A stretch of 64,000 nt of DNA from Blastococcus litoris (lineage in GTDB: Bacteria; Actinomycetota; Actinomycetes; Mycobacteriales; Geodermatophilaceae), in the NCBI RefSeq assembly GCF_003075095.1, contig NZ_QCZF01000001.1, positions 744,001 to 808,000 on the forward strand, in the 5' to 3' direction. Positions 17,682 to 26,624 of the stretch are shown here, piece by piece. Below the pieces are notes generated by a model. That model ran no database searches. It was not told the DNA's origin and saw only the letters and a program-made list of their open reading frames with translations. The position numbers and the translations under genes are program-made. Positions within the stretch are counted from its first letter, which is position 1; every line of letters starts with the position of its first letter.

Positions 17682-18902
17682 ATGCGCGGCGGTCCACGGG
17701 TTCTCGGCATCGTCCTCGCCGGCGGTGAGGGCAAGCGGCTCTCGCCCCTGACGGCGGACCGTGCGAAGCCCGCGGTGCCCTTCGGCGGCCAGTACCGGCT
17801 CATCGACTTCGTGCTGTCGAACCTGGTGAACGCCGAGATCCGGCAGATCGCCGTCCTGACCCAGTACAAGAGCCACAGCCTCGACCGGCACATCACCACG
17901 ACCTGGCGCATGTCGCAGCTGCTGGGCAACTACATCACCCCGGTCCCGGCCCAGCAGCGGCTCGGCCCGCGCTGGTACACCGGCAGCGCCGACGCGATCT
18001 TCCAGAGCCTGAACCTGATCTACGACGAGCGGCCGGAGATCGTCGTCGTCTTCGGCGCCGACCACGTGTACCGGATGGACCCCGGTCAGATGGTCGACCA
18101 GCACCTGCAGACCGGGGCCGGCGTCACGATCGCGGGCCTGCGGGTGCCGCGGAAGGACGCCACCGAGTTCGGCGTCATCGACTCCGACGCCGACGGCAAG
18201 GTGCGCGGCTTCCTGGAGAAGCCGGCGGACCCGCCCGGTCTGCCGGACTCGCCCGAGGAGAGCTTCGCCTCCATGGGCAACTACGTCTTCACGACCGACG
18301 CGCTGCTCGAGGCCCTGCGCACGGACGCCGAGGACGAGAGCTCCGTCCACGACATGGGCGGCTCGATCATGCCGATGCTGGCGGCGGCCGGTGAGGCGTG
18401 GGTGTACGACTTCTCGACCAACATCGTCCCGGGGGCGACCGAGCGCGACCACGGCTACTGGCGCGACGTCGGGACCATCGACGCGTACTACGACGCGCAC
18501 ATGGACCTGGTGTCGGTGACGCCGGTGTTCAACCTCTACAACGACCGCTGGCCGATCTACACGCTGCCGCCCCAGCTGCCGCCGGCGAAGTTCGTCCTCG
18601 GCGGTCGCGCCGAGGAGTCGATGGTCAGCGCCGGCGCGATCATCGGCGGCGGCTCGGTGCACAACTCCGTCGTCTCCCCGGGTGTCCGGGTGGAGCGGGG
18701 TGCGCGGGTCGAGGACAGCGTCCTGATGGACGGCGTCCACATCGGCGAGGGCGCCTACGTGCGCCGGGCGATCCTGGACAAGAACGTCGTCGTCCCGCCG
18801 TGGGCGCGGATCGGCGTCGACACCGCTGCCGACAAGCAGCACTACCACGTGAGCGAGGGCGGCGTGGTCGTCCTGGGCAAGGGTGCCCGCGCCATCCCCT
18901 GA
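17682..18902 (+). CDS. glgC: Glucose-1-phosphate adenylyltransferase
   Basis: Makes ADP-glucose and pyrophosphate from glucose-1-phosphate and ATP, the committed step of glycogen synthesis. The 406-residue length is normal for the family. The N-terminal nucleotidyltransferase motif [21 protein letters not shown], the GADHVYRMD metal site and the C-terminal left-handed beta-helix ([20 protein letters not shown]) are all present. It is divergent from glgA with a 73-bp gap carrying both promoters. The next gene overlaps its 3' end by 20 bp. Confidence 0.96.
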   Translation: MRGGPRVLGIVLAGGEGKRLSPLTADRAKPAVPFGGQYRLIDFVLSNLVNAEIRQIAVLTQYKSHSLDRHITTTWRMSQLLGNYITPVPAQQRLGPRWYTGSADAIFQSLNLIYDERPEIVVVFGADHVYRMDPGQMVDQHLQTGAGVTIAGLRVPRKDATEFGVIDSDADGKVRGFLEKPADPPGLPDSPEESFASMGNYVFTTDALLEALRTDAEDESSVHDMGGSIMPMLAAAGEAWVYDFSTNIVPGATERDHGYWRDVGTIDAYYDAHMDLVSVTPVFNLYNDRWPIYTLPPQLPPAKFVLGGRAEESMVSAGAIIGGGSVHNSVVSPGVRVERGARVEDSVLMDGVHIGEGAYVRRAILDKNVVVPPWARIGVDTAADKQHYHVSEGGVVVLGKGARAIP

Positions 18903-19395
18903 GCCGCTGGTCGTCACTCTCCTGCTGGACGACGGCGCGCAGGAGCGGTTCGACCGGCAGCGGGCCGAGCACTTCCCGCCGGAGCGCAACCACCTGCAAG
19001 CCCACGTGACGCTGTTCCACGCGCTGCCGGGGGAGCACGTCGACGCCGTCCTGGCCGACCTGCGGGCCGCCGCGGACCGCGAGCCGTTCGACGTCACGGT
19101 CACGGGGGTGCGGTTCCTGGGCCGCGGGGTCGCCTACTCGCTGGCGTCACCGGAGCTGGCCGCGGTGCGTGCCGGGCTGGTGTCGGCGTGGGAGCCGTGG
19201 CTGACGCCGCAGGACCGGCAGAAGCACGCGCCGCACGTGACGGTGCAGAACAAGGTCGACCCCGCCGTCGCGCGGGCGCTGCACGAGCGGCTGGCCGCGG
19301 AGTTCGTGCCCTACGAGGTGTGTGCCCGCGGGCTCGGGCTGTGGCGCTACCTCGGCGGCCCCTGGGCGCCCCTCGCGGACGTGCCGTTCCGCTAG
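18883..19395 (+). CDS. 2'-5' RNA ligase-family (2H phosphoesterase) protein
   Basis: A 170-residue protein with two HxT motifs, HVTLF near residue 41 and HVTVQ near residue 118, the catalytic signature of LigT/2H phosphoesterases that act on cyclic phosphodiesters or RNA ends. GTG at 18883 lies inside the end of glgC, giving a 20-bp overlap; GTG 18910 (VVTLLLDD) is a shorter alternative. Its stop shares CTAG (19392-19395) with the convergent methyltransferase gene. Biological substrate unknown. Confidence 0.82.
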   Translation: MPAPSPEPLVVTLLLDDGAQERFDRQRAEHFPPERNHLQAHVTLFHALPGEHVDAVLADLRAAADREPFDVTVTGVRFLGRGVAYSLASPELAAVRAGLVSAWEPWLTPQDRQKHAPHVTVQNKVDPAVARALHERLAAEFVPYEVCARGLGLWRYLGGPWAPLADVPFR

Positions 19396-20048
19396 GCGCG
19401 CTTGGTCGCGACGAGCAGGCCGGCGCCGATGGGGAGGACGGCGGGGAGCAGCGTCTCGTCCTCGCGGAGGGCGCGGGAGATCTCCCGCCAGGCAACCGTC
19501 TGCGGGTCGCGGGCCGCGCGGTCGGCGACCCGTCCGCCGGCGAGGAGCCCGTGGCAGGCGAGGGTGCCGCCGACCCGCACCAACCCCAGCAGGCCCGGCA
19601 GCTGGTCCGCGTACTCCCGCGGCGGGCCGTCGCACACGACCATGTCGTAGGCGCCCGGCGAGAGGCGGGGGAGCACCTCGCCCGCGGTGCCGAAGATCAG
19701 CCGGGCCCGGCTCGGCGCGACGCCCGCGTCGGCGAACGCCGCCCGCGCGGCGCGCAGCTGCTCGGGGTCGGAGTCCAGCGCGGTGAGGACGCCGTCCTTG
19801 CGCATGCCCTGCAGCAGCCACAGCCCGGCCAGCCCGCCGCCGCTGCCGATGGAGACGACCGACCGCGCCTCCAGGCCGGCGGCCAGGACGGCGAGGGTGG
19901 CGCCCACGGCGGGCTCGACAGGAGGGGCGCCCGGCATGCGCGCGGCCCTGGCCCGGGCCGCGACCATCTCCGGGGTCTCGACGGCGAACCTGTCCGCGTA
20001 GGCGGCGCCCTCGGAGCCGCCTCCCGGCGGCGGTTGCTGGGCGCTCAT
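19392..20048 (-). CDS. O-methyltransferase-family protein (Rv1220c-like)
   Basis: Class I SAM-dependent methyltransferase of 218 residues with motif [17 protein letters not shown], acidic residue in [11 protein letters not shown] and MVVCDGPP. It matches the cation-dependent O-methyltransferase family and occupies the same place, divergent from sigE, as Rv1220c in Mycobacterium tuberculosis. ATG 20048 starts [11 protein letters not shown]. Its substrate is not known. Confidence 0.85.
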   Translation of the reverse strand: MSAQQPPPGGGSEGAAYADRFAVETPEMVAARARAARMPGAPPVEPAVGATLAVLAAGLEARSVVSIGSGGGLAGLWLLQGMRKDGVLTALDSDPEQLRAARAAFADAGVAPSRARLIFGTAGEVLPRLSPGAYDMVVCDGPPREYADQLPGLLGLVRVGGTLACHGLLAGGRVADRAARDPQTVAWREISRALREDETLLPAVLPIGAGLLVATKRA

Positions 20049-20119
20049 CACCGGGCGAGGGTAGTGGCCGCGACCCGGCGCCGGGCATTCCTGTGGGTTT
20101 CCTGCGAGCCGCTGTGCTC

Positions 20120-20147
20120 GGGAACACGGGGGCCTCCGCCGTCCGTT
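20120..20147 (+). promoter_or_regulatory. Candidate SigE-type autoregulatory promoter
   Basis: GGGAAC (20120-20125) and CGTT (20144-20147) are separated by 18 bases, in the range of the mycobacterial SigE/SigH promoter pattern. The predicted transcript would begin near 20155, at or just before the in-frame GTG 20157. Autoregulation is known for sigE in mycobacteria; here it is inferred from the motif. Confidence 0.5.
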
Positions 20148-20237
20148 GACCGTTTCGTGCGCCTGAAGCGAGCCGCGACCACCGAGCCCACCCCTGCCGG
20201 GGAGGTGTCGGGGCCGCCGGTCTGCGATCCTGAGGAC

Positions 20238-20822
20238 GTGTCCGAGCCCGCCGTCACCCCCGAGGGCCCCGCGCCCGAGGCGGCGTGGGTGGCCCCGACG
20301 TGGGACCAGGTCGTCCGCGACCACTCCGCCCGCGTGTACCGGCTGGCCTACCGGCTCTCGGGCAACGCGCAGGACGCCGAGGACCTCACCCAGGAGACGT
20401 TCGTCCGGGTCTTCCGCTCGCTGGCCGACTTCTCGCCGGGCACCTTCGAGGGCTGGCTGCACCGCATCACCACGAACCTGTTCCTCGACATGGTGCGGCG
20501 CCGCCAGCGCATCCGCTTCGACGCCCTCCCCGAGGACACCGAGCGCCTGCCCGGCACCGCCCCGAGCCCCGAGCAGGTCTACGCCGACACCCACCTCGAC
20601 CCGCAGGTCCAGGCCGCGCTCGACGCCTTGTCGCCGGAGTTCCGCGTCGCCGTCGTCCTCTGCGACATCGAGGGCCTCACCTACGAGGAGATCGCGGCGA
20701 CCCTCGGCATCAAGCTCGGCACCGTCCGCAGCCGGATCCACCGCGGCCGCGTGCAGCTGCGCCAGGCCCTGGCGCACCTCGCGCCGCGCCGTCCCGTCGA
20801 GGCCGGAGGCGCCCCGGCATGA
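20238..20822 (+). CDS. sigE: ECF RNA polymerase sigma factor SigE
   Basis: Extracytoplasmic-function sigma factor of 194 residues from GTG 20238. Region 2 ([29 protein letters not shown], split here by GNAQD) and region 4 ([19 protein letters not shown], then [18 protein letters not shown]) are intact. Start choice is uncertain: in-frame GTG 20157 adds 27 residues and lies at the expected start of a transcript from the SigE-type promoter. Order methyltransferase-sigE-rseA-htrA-tatB equals the Mycobacterium locus that answers envelope stress. The stop overlaps the anti-sigma gene start (ATGA). Confidence 0.93.
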   Translation: MSEPAVTPEGPAPEAAWVAPTWDQVVRDHSARVYRLAYRLSGNAQDAEDLTQETFVRVFRSLADFSPGTFEGWLHRITTNLFLDMVRRRQRIRFDALPEDTERLPGTAPSPEQVYADTHLDPQVQAALDALSPEFRVAVVLCDIEGLTYEEIAATLGIKLGTVRSRIHRGRVQLRQALAHLAPRRPVEAGGAPA

Positions 20823-21388
20823 GCATCCCGGAGAGCCACCTGGCGCAGGAGGCGATCGCCGCCCTGGTCGACGGGGAGCTGCCCGCCGGCCCGGCCGGCC
20901 GCGCCGCCCGCCACCTCTCCGGGTGCATGCAGTGCCGGCTCGCCGTCCAGGCCCAGCGCGAGGCCAAGGAGGCGCTGCACGACTCGCGCGACGTCGCCGT
21001 CCCCGGTGACCTGATGTCGCGCCTGTGCGCCATCCCGTTCACCACCGACGTGCCCGGCCCGATCGGCGGCCTCGGGAACGTGGCCGCGGGCCCGACCGGG
21101 CTGACCGTCAGCGACAGCACCGGCGCGTGGTCGGTCGACCTGCAGCCGCAGCACCGGCCGCACCGTCCCGGTCACGCCCGCTGGCTCCGCCGCGGGGTCA
21201 CCGGCACCATGATCGGCCTCGGGGTGGGGGTCACCGTCCTCGCCCTGAACCTGCCGGCGAGTGCCCCCGCGACCGAGCGCGGCACCTCCGTCGCCGACCG
21301 GCCCGGCGCCGGGCAGCACACCGAGGTCGTGCCGCCGGTCGTGCGCACCGTGACCGTCGGGAACAGCGCCACGGGCGGGACCCCCTGA
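20819..21388 (+). CDS. rseA: RseA-like zinc-binding anti-sigma factor
   Basis: Anti-sigma factor of 189 residues with the ZAS zinc motif H32-x3-C36-x2-C39 (RHLSGCMQC) that holds the sigma factor. Unlike soluble mycobacterial RseA it has a clear hydrophobic segment ([18 protein letters not shown]) near residues 128-145, so it may be membrane-anchored. Start is coupled to sigE by ATGA. The stop is nested in CTGA, which raises the question of a CTG start for the next gene. Confidence 0.88.
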   Translation: MSIPESHLAQEAIAALVDGELPAGPAGRAARHLSGCMQCRLAVQAQREAKEALHDSRDVAVPGDLMSRLCAIPFTTDVPGPIGGLGNVAAGPTGLTVSDSTGAWSVDLQPQHRPHRPGHARWLRRGVTGTMIGLGVGVTVLALNLPASAPATERGTSVADRPGAGQHTEVVPPVVRTVTVGNSATGGTP

Positions 21389-21423
21389 GCACCTCCGACG
21401 AGCGCCCGTCCGGCGAGGAGGCC

Positions 21424-22929
21424 GTGTTCGCCCGCCCACCGGGCGAGACCGGGGCCTTCGCCGGCGCACCCGACCGGCTGGCGCCCCGCCCCGTCACCGC
21501 CCCGCAGCCGACGGCCGGGCAGGCCGCCGCGTTCGGTCGTCCCGACGACACCGCCGGCAGCTTCGCCGACGGCCGGCCCACGCCCCCGCCCCGCCCGGTG
21601 CCGCCGCCCCCCGCGGAGGCACTGCTGCGGGCGTTCGGCCCCAAGGGCACCGCGCAGCGCGGGTTGCAGGAGCCCCCGGGTGGCCGCCCGGGACGCCGCC
21701 GCACCGCGGCCGGACCGTGGTGGAAGCCCGACGCCCGCACCGATCCCTGGCGCGACCCCTACGCCCCCGCCGCCCTCAGCGCGCCGGCCGTCTACGACGA
21801 GGAGACCCAGCCGGGTCCGGTCGTCGTCGACCCGCAGGGCCGCAAGAAGCTGCGGGTGCGCGACCTGTCGGTCCGGTTGTCCGTCCTGGCCCTGCTCGCC
21901 GTCCTCTTCGTCGGGGCCGTCGGCGGCGGGGTCGGCTGGTTCCTCGCCAAGTCCGAGGACGAGACCCCGCTGCTCGCCCCCGGCACGCAGCTCTCCGAGG
22001 TGGACCCCGGCATCACCCGCGAGCCGGGGTCTGTCTCCACGATCGCCGAGAAGGTCCTGCCGTCCGTCGTCTCGATCGAGGTCCGGGTCGGGCAGGCCGG
22101 CGCCACCGGGTCCGGTGTCGTGGTGGACGCGGAGAACGGCTACATCGTCACCAACAACCACGTGGTCTCCGGCGCCGAGGGCGTCGAGGGCGCCGAGATC
22201 CGGGCGGTCTTCTCCGACGGCAGCGGCTCGGCGGCGCGCATCGTCGGGCGTGACCCCGCCAGCGACATCGCCGTCCTCAAGGTGGAGAAGCCGGGGCTGG
22301 TCGAGGCCGACCTGGGCAGCTCGGACGACGTCGTCGTCGGCGACCCGGTGGTCGCGATCGGCTCGCCCCTCGGACTGGCCGGCACGGTCACCAGCGGCAT
22401 CGTCAGTGCGCTGGAGCGCCCCGTCCGGCTGGCCGGCGAGGGCAGCGACACCAACGCGGTCATCAGCGCGGTCCAGACCGACGCACCCATCAACCCGGGC
22501 AACTCCGGCGGCGCGCTGGTCGACGCCAGCGGGACGCTCGTCGGCATCAACACCGCCATCGCCTCGACGGGCGCCGGGGGCTCGATCGGTCTCGGGTTCG
22601 CCATCCCGGTCGACACCGTCCGCGACATCGCCGAGCAGCTGATCTCGACCGGGTCGGCGGTGCACTCCTCCCTCGGCGTGAACACGCGCTCGGTCACCGA
22701 CGGCACCCGCGACGGCGCACTCGTGCTCAACGTGGAGCCCGACAGCGCGGCGGCGAAGGCGGGCATCCGCGAGGAGGACGTCGTCATCGCCGTCGAGGGC
22801 GAGCAGGTCGGCAGCTCGGAGGAGCTGGTCGTGGCCGTCGACGCCTTCGCCCCCGGCGAGACGATCACCGTCGAGGTCGTCCGCGGCGGCGGCTTCACGA
22901 CGGTCGAGGCCACGCTCGACGAGGCCTGA
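21424..22929 (+). CDS. htrA: HtrA-family membrane serine protease with PDZ domain
   Basis: Trypsin-like envelope protease of the DegP/HtrA family. From GTG 21424 it is 501 residues: a cytosolic Pro-rich N-terminal region of about 150 residues, one membrane helix (LSVLALLAVLFVGAVGGGVG), a protease domain with His in VTNNHVV, Asp in SDIAVL and Ser in NPGNSGGAL, and one PDZ domain (NVEPDSAAAKAGIREEDVV). GAGGAGG is only 2 bases before GTG 21424, which is short. The frame is open upstream, and CTG 21385 overlaps the rseA stop as CTGA, so it could be the true coupled start. Confidence 0.9.
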   Translation: MFARPPGETGAFAGAPDRLAPRPVTAPQPTAGQAAAFGRPDDTAGSFADGRPTPPPRPVPPPPAEALLRAFGPKGTAQRGLQEPPGGRPGRRRTAAGPWWKPDARTDPWRDPYAPAALSAPAVYDEETQPGPVVVDPQGRKKLRVRDLSVRLSVLALLAVLFVGAVGGGVGWFLAKSEDETPLLAPGTQLSEVDPGITREPGSVSTIAEKVLPSVVSIEVRVGQAGATGSGVVVDAENGYIVTNNHVVSGAEGVEGAEIRAVFSDGSGSAARIVGRDPASDIAVLKVEKPGLVEADLGSSDDVVVGDPVVAIGSPLGLAGTVTSGIVSALERPVRLAGEGSDTNAVISAVQTDAPINPGNSGGALVDASGTLVGINTAIASTGAGGSIGLGFAIPVDTVRDIAEQLISTGSAVHSSLGVNTRSVTDGTRDGALVLNVEPDSAAAKAGIREEDVVIAVEGEQVGSSEELVVAVDAFAPGETITVEVVRGGGFTTVEATLDEA

Positions 22930-22982
22930 GGCCGCCTACGCTGGGAGGGCCGCGGCGTGCGGCCCGGGAGACAGGAGCGGCG

Positions 22983-23348
22983 GTGTTCGACTCGATCGGC
23001 TGGGGCGAGATCATCGTCCTCGCGCTGGCCGCGCTGTTCATCTTCGGACCCGAGCGGCTGCCGCACCTGGCCAAGGACGCCGCCTCGGGTCTCAAGCGGG
23101 TGCGCGAGGCGGTGACGGGCATCCGCCAGCAGGTGAACGAGTCGCTCGGCGACGACCTGCCCGAGCTGCGCGACCTCGACCTGCGCAAGTACCACCCGAA
23201 GACGTTCCTGCGCGACCAGCTGCTCGGCGACGACGACCGGCCGACGGTGCACCGGGGGAGCGCCACCGCGGCCGGGGCGACCGCCGCCACCGTCGCCCGG
23301 CCCCGCGACCACGCCACCCCGCCGCCCTTCGACCCAGACGCGACCTAG
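22983..23348 (+). CDS. tatB: Sec-independent translocase protein TatB
   Basis: Twin-arginine translocase subunit of 121 residues: an N-terminal membrane helix (GWGEIIVLALAALFIFGPE), the G-P hinge FGPERLPHLAK, an amphipathic helix (SGLKRVREAVTGIRQQV) and a disordered Ala/Pro-rich tail. GTG 22983 follows ACAGGAGCGGCG. A hairpin GGGCCGC/GCGGCCC (22947-22965) and a TACGCT hexamer (22937-22942) lie between htrA and tatB, so it may have its own promoter. The stop shares CTAG (23345-23348) with the convergent gene. Confidence 0.94.
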   Translation: MFDSIGWGEIIVLALAALFIFGPERLPHLAKDAASGLKRVREAVTGIRQQVNESLGDDLPELRDLDLRKYHPKTFLRDQLLGDDDRPTVHRGSATAAGATAATVARPRDHATPPPFDPDAT

Positions 23349-23809
23349 CGCTCGGCGGCGTCCCGCTCCGCGGCCTTCTTCAGGCGCTCCAGGGTGCCGG
23401 TGATGCCCTCGAGGTTGCGCTCGGGGAACTTGGCCGCGCGCACGACCGCCGTCGTCAGCCCGTCCGCGCGCGACATGTCGAACGTCTCGGTCACCCGCGT
23501 GCCGCCGTCGGCGGTGGGGGCGAGCTCGTAGCGCCAGCGGTTGGCGGTGAAGTGCCGCCACGCGATCCGCCGGTCGGCCTCGAACTCGACGACCCGGTTG
23601 CGGATCAGGTACGGGACGCCGAACAGCTTCATCCGCACCGTGAAGGTCTGCCCCTTCGCGGTGATCCGGTCGGGCGCCTTGAGGACGTTGCCGACCGACC
23701 CCGAGCCGTCGATCCGCGAGTGCTGGCGCGGATCGGCCAGGATCGCGAACACCATGGCCGGCGGCGCGTCGACGTCGATGGTGCCGCTGACCTGCTCGGA
23801 TCCGCTCAT
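23345..23809 (-). CDS. SRPBCC-family (polyketide cyclase-like) protein
   Basis: A 154-residue START/Bet v1-like ligand-binding fold: VSGTIDVDAPPAMVFAILAD opening, PDRITAKGQTFTVRMKLFG, RRIAWRHF and a C-terminal amphipathic helix FPERNLEGITGTLERLK. The family binds hydrophobic ligands; no ligand can be assigned. ATG 23809 lies 6 bases after a TACGGT hexamer. Confidence 0.85.
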   Translation of the reverse strand: MSGSEQVSGTIDVDAPPAMVFAILADPRQHSRIDGSGSVGNVLKAPDRITAKGQTFTVRMKLFGVPYLIRNRVVEFEADRRIAWRHFTANRWRYELAPTADGGTRVTETFDMSRADGLTTAVVRAAKFPERNLEGITGTLERLKKAAERDAAER

Positions 23810-23815
23810 GAGCCG

Positions 23816-23821
23816 ACCGTA
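23816..23821 (-). promoter_or_regulatory. -10 element TACGGT of the SRPBCC gene
   Basis: TACGGT on the minus strand is followed by six bases and the ATG at 23809, a leaderless layout. Confidence 0.55.
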
Positions 23822-23837
23822 GGGGACCGGCGGCCGC

Positions 23838-24989
23838 TCAGCGGCGGACGGGCGTCAGGCCCAGCGACATGCCCGAGAGCCCGCGCTGGCGGACGGCGAG
23901 ACCGTCGGCGATCTTCTCCAGCGCCTGCGCCGCGGCCGACTCGGGCTCGGCGAGCACGATCGGCGCACCGGCGTCGCCGGCCTCCCGCAGGCGGGTGTCC
24001 AGCGGTATCTGGCCCAGCAGCGGGACGCGGGCACCCAGCGTGCGGGTCAGCGCGTCGGACACCGCCTCGCCGCCACCGGCGCCGAAGACCTCCATGCGGG
24101 AGCCGTCGGGCAGCTCCAGCCACGACATGTTCTCCACGACGCCGACCACCTGCTGGTGGGTCTGCGTGGCGATCGCGCCGGCGCGCTCGGCCACCTCGGC
24201 GGCGGCCAGCTGCGGCGTGGTCACCACGAGGATCTCGGCGTTGGGCACCAGCTGGGCCACCGAGATCGCGACGTCACCGGTGCCCGGGGGGAGGTCCATG
24301 AGCAGGACGTCGAGGTCGCCCCACCAGACGTCGGCGAGGAACTGCTGCAGCGCGCGGTGCAGCATCGGCCCGCGCCACACGACCGGGGTGTTGCCCGGGG
24401 TGAACATGCCGATCGAGATGACCTTCACGCCGTAGGCCTGCGGCGGCATGATCATGTTGTCGACCTGCGTCGGCTTGTCCTCGACGCCGAGCATGCGCGG
24501 CACCGAGTGGCCGTAGATGTCGGCGTCGACGACGCCCACCGACAGGCCGCGCTTGGCCAGTGCGGCGGCGAGGTTCACCGTGACGCTGGACTTGCCGACG
24601 CCGCCCTTGCCGGACGCCACCGCGTAGACGCGGGTGAGCGAGCCGGGCTGGGCGAACGGGATGACCGGCTCGGCGGCGTCGGAGCCGCGGACGGTCTTGC
24701 GCAGCTCGGCGCGCTGCTCGTCGCTCATCACGTCGAGGACCACCGACACCGACGTCACGCCGGGGACGGCGCCGACGGCCTGGGTGACCCGGTTGGTGAT
24801 GGTCTCGCGCATGGGACAGCCGGCGACGGTCAGGTAGACCTCGACGCGGACGGAGCCGTCGGCGCCGATCTGCACGTCCTTGACCATGCCCAGCTCGGTG
24901 AGCGGGCGGTTGATCTCCGGGTCCTGGACGGTGGCCAGAGCGGCGGTGACGGCGTCGAGCGCCGGCGAGCCGGTCAGCGTGTCGGACAT
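23838..24989 (-). CDS. mrp: Mrp/NBP35-family iron-sulfur carrier ATPase
   Basis: P-loop ATPase of 383 residues. Residues about 8-95 form the MIP18/DUF59-like domain (VQDPEINRPLTELGM). The ATPase has the deviant Walker A GKGGVGKSS and LMDLPPGTGDVA. The usual CxxC after VVENMS is absent: the stretch reads WLELPDGSRMEVFGAGGG without cysteine. ATG 24989 has AAGGAGA about 10 bases upstream and a TACAGT hexamer (25076-25071) further up. The position matches mrp in the mycobacterial sigE region. Confidence 0.92.
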   Translation of the reverse strand: MSDTLTGSPALDAVTAALATVQDPEINRPLTELGMVKDVQIGADGSVRVEVYLTVAGCPMRETITNRVTQAVGAVPGVTSVSVVLDVMSDEQRAELRKTVRGSDAAEPVIPFAQPGSLTRVYAVASGKGGVGKSSVTVNLAAALAKRGLSVGVVDADIYGHSVPRMLGVEDKPTQVDNMIMPPQAYGVKVISIGMFTPGNTPVVWRGPMLHRALQQFLADVWWGDLDVLLMDLPPGTGDVAISVAQLVPNAEILVVTTPQLAAAEVAERAGAIATQTHQQVVGVVENMSWLELPDGSRMEVFGAGGGEAVSDALTRTLGARVPLLGQIPLDTRLREAGDAGAPIVLAEPESAAAQALEKIADGLAVRQRGLSGMSLGLTPVRR

Positions 24990-25131
24990 CGTTGCGTGTG
25001 TCTCCTTCGACGGGGGCCCCGGACGGCGGTCGGCGAGAGCGCGGCGACCTGCGCGATCGGGTCGTCTGCAACTGTACGGCGGACGTCCCCGCCCGCCGCC
25101 GCGGGCGGAGTGATCTGCTGCGCACCCGGCG

Positions 25132-25149
25132 GTCTGAGGTGCCTCAGAC
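25132..25149. promoter_or_regulatory. 18-bp operator-like palindrome in mrp upstream region
   Basis: GTCTGAGG and CCTCAGAC are exact inverted copies separated by TG. The site lies in the 251-bp region between divergent mrp and the small gene at 25241. A two-base spacer suits a dimeric DNA-binding protein better than an RNA hairpin. No regulator is identified. Confidence 0.4.
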
Positions 25150-25240
25150 GCGGGGTGGCCCCGCCTAGGGCCTCCAGGGCGCCCAGCACTGCCCGGTCGC
25201 CCGATGCCGGGGAGTCCCCCTCAGGACGACGGTCGTCCCC

Positions 25241-25552
25241 ATGACGACGACAGCCCTCCCCACCACCCTTCGCACCGACGACCTCCGCGCCCGCATCGAC
25301 GACGCACTCGCCGTCGCGGCCCAGGACGACGCCACCGACCGCTGGTCCAGCGACACGACCGCGGGCCGCACCCTCCTGTCCCTGGCCGCGAGCGCTCGCA
25401 GCGCCGCCTCCGACCTCGGCGTCGACGGCGGGGCGCCGCTGACCGCCGGCCCCGGGGTCGTGGTCCTGCGCGAGCTGGCCGCGGCGGCGCACCTGCTGGA
25501 CCAGGCCGCCGCCGAGGCCGCGCCGGCCCGGCAGCTGCTCGAGGTGGCGTGA
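25241..25552 (+). CDS. Hypothetical 103-residue alanine-rich protein
   Basis: A small acidic, alanine-rich, probably helical cytoplasmic protein without signal peptide or membrane segment (LRARIDDALAVAAQDDATD, LLSLAASARSAASDLG). Family not recognised. ATG 25241 is the first good start; only a weak AGGA is seen upstream. It lies between divergent mrp and the azlCD operon, which has its own promoter. Confidence 0.6.
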   Translation: MTTTALPTTLRTDDLRARIDDALAVAAQDDATDRWSSDTTAGRTLLSLAASARSAASDLGVDGGAPLTAGPGVVVLRELAAAAHLLDQAAAEAAPARQLLEVA

Positions 25553-25574
25553 CACGAGCGCGCCGGCGGCTCGT

Positions 25575-25580
25575 TAGGGT
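25575..25580 (+). promoter_or_regulatory. -10 element TAGGGT of azlC
   Basis: TAGGGT is followed by eight bases and the azlC ATG at 25589, with no Shine-Dalgarno sequence, so transcription and translation starts nearly coincide. Confidence 0.6.
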
Positions 25581-25588
25581 CGCTGGAC

Positions 25589-26284
25589 ATGTCCGCCCCC
25601 ACCCGATCCGCGGTGCTGCGCGACGCGGTCGGGCTGGGGCTGGCGGTCGGCCTCTACGGCGCCGCGTTCGGCGCCGCCGCGGATGCCGCCGGCCTCGACC
25701 TCTGGCAGGCGATGACCCTGTCGGCGCTGATGTTCACCGGCGCCTCGCAGTTCGCCCTGGTCGGGGTCCTCGGGGCGGGCGGTAGCGCACTGGCCGCCGT
25801 CGGCAGCGCGCTGCTGCTGGGCACCCGCAACACCGTCTACGGGGTCCGGCTCCTGCCGCTGCTGCGGCCGCGGGGGGCGCTCCGCCGGCTGGGTACCGCG
25901 CACTGGGTCATCGACGAGACGACCGCCCTGTCGATCGCGGCGCCCGACCGCCGGCTCGCACGGCTGGCGTTCGTGGCCGGTGGCGCCTCGATCTTCGTGA
26001 TGTGGAACGTCACCACGGTCATCGGCGCGCTGGGCGCGGCGGCGTTGACCGGACCGGCGCTGGCGGCCCTCGACGCGGTGGTCCCCGCCGCGTTCCTCGC
26101 GCTGCTGTGGCCGCGGCTCCGGAAAGGGTTCCCGGAGCACCGCGTCCAGCAGCGGGTGGCGATCGGGGGAGCCGTGGTGGCACTCGCGCTCACGCCCTTC
26201 GTCCCGGCCGGCGTCCAGGTCATCGCGGCGGTCGTGGCGGTCGCCCTCGCCGGTGCGCCCCGGACGAAGGAGGCGGCGGCGTGA
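25589..26284 (+). CDS. azlC: AzlC-family branched-chain amino acid exporter, large subunit
   Basis: Polytopic membrane protein of 231 residues with family segments YGAAFGAAADAAGLDLWQA, SALMFTGASQFALVGVLGAGG, NTVYGVRLLPLL and HWVIDETTAL. AzlCD-type pairs export branched-chain amino acids or analogues. It overlaps azlD by GTGA. Confidence 0.92.
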   Translation: MSAPTRSAVLRDAVGLGLAVGLYGAAFGAAADAAGLDLWQAMTLSALMFTGASQFALVGVLGAGGSALAAVGSALLLGTRNTVYGVRLLPLLRPRGALRRLGTAHWVIDETTALSIAAPDRRLARLAFVAGGASIFVMWNVTTVIGALGAAALTGPALAALDAVVPAAFLALLWPRLRKGFPEHRVQQRVAIGGAVVALALTPFVPAGVQVIAAVVAVALAGAPRTKEAAA

Positions 26285-26598
26285 GCGGCACGGCGTTGTG
26301 GGCGGCGGTGATCGGCGGGTCGCTCGGCTGCTACCTGCTCAAGCTGGCCGGCCTGTCGGTGCCCGCCGCCTGGGTCGAGCAGCCGTGGGTCGCGCGCGTC
26401 GTCGACTTCGTGCCCGCCGCCCTGCTCGCCGCGCTGGTGGCGGTGCAGGCGTTCACCGACGGCCAGGAGCTCGTGGTGGACGGGCGCCTCGCCGGCCTCG
26501 CGGTGGCCGCCCTCGCGCTGGCGTTCCGCGCGCCGTTCATCGTCGTGCTCGTGCTCGCCGGGGCCGCCGGCGCGCTCGTGCACGTCCTCGCCGGCTGA
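26281..26598 (+). CDS. azlD: AzlD-family small subunit
   Basis: A 105-residue protein with four hydrophobic segments, the normal size of AzlD, the partner of AzlC. GTG 26281 overlaps the azlC stop. Family residues include the YLLKLAGL and VDFVPAALLAALVAVQAF stretches. The Trp-codon leader follows 26 bases downstream. Confidence 0.9.
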   Translation: MSGTALWAAVIGGSLGCYLLKLAGLSVPAAWVEQPWVARVVDFVPAALLAALVAVQAFTDGQELVVDGRLAGLAVAALALAFRAPFIVVLVLAGAAGALVHVLAG

Positions 26599-26611
26599 AC
26601 CGCCCCGGCGC

Positions 26612-26617
26612 TAGGGT
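26612..26617 (+). promoter_or_regulatory. -10 element TAGGGT of the Trp-leader transcript
   Basis: TAGGGT is followed by seven bases and GTG 26625, the same layout as azlC and glgA. It places a transcription start at the leader peptide start codon, well before the chorismate mutase-GNAT gene. Confidence 0.55.
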
Positions 26618-26624
26618 GCCGGGC

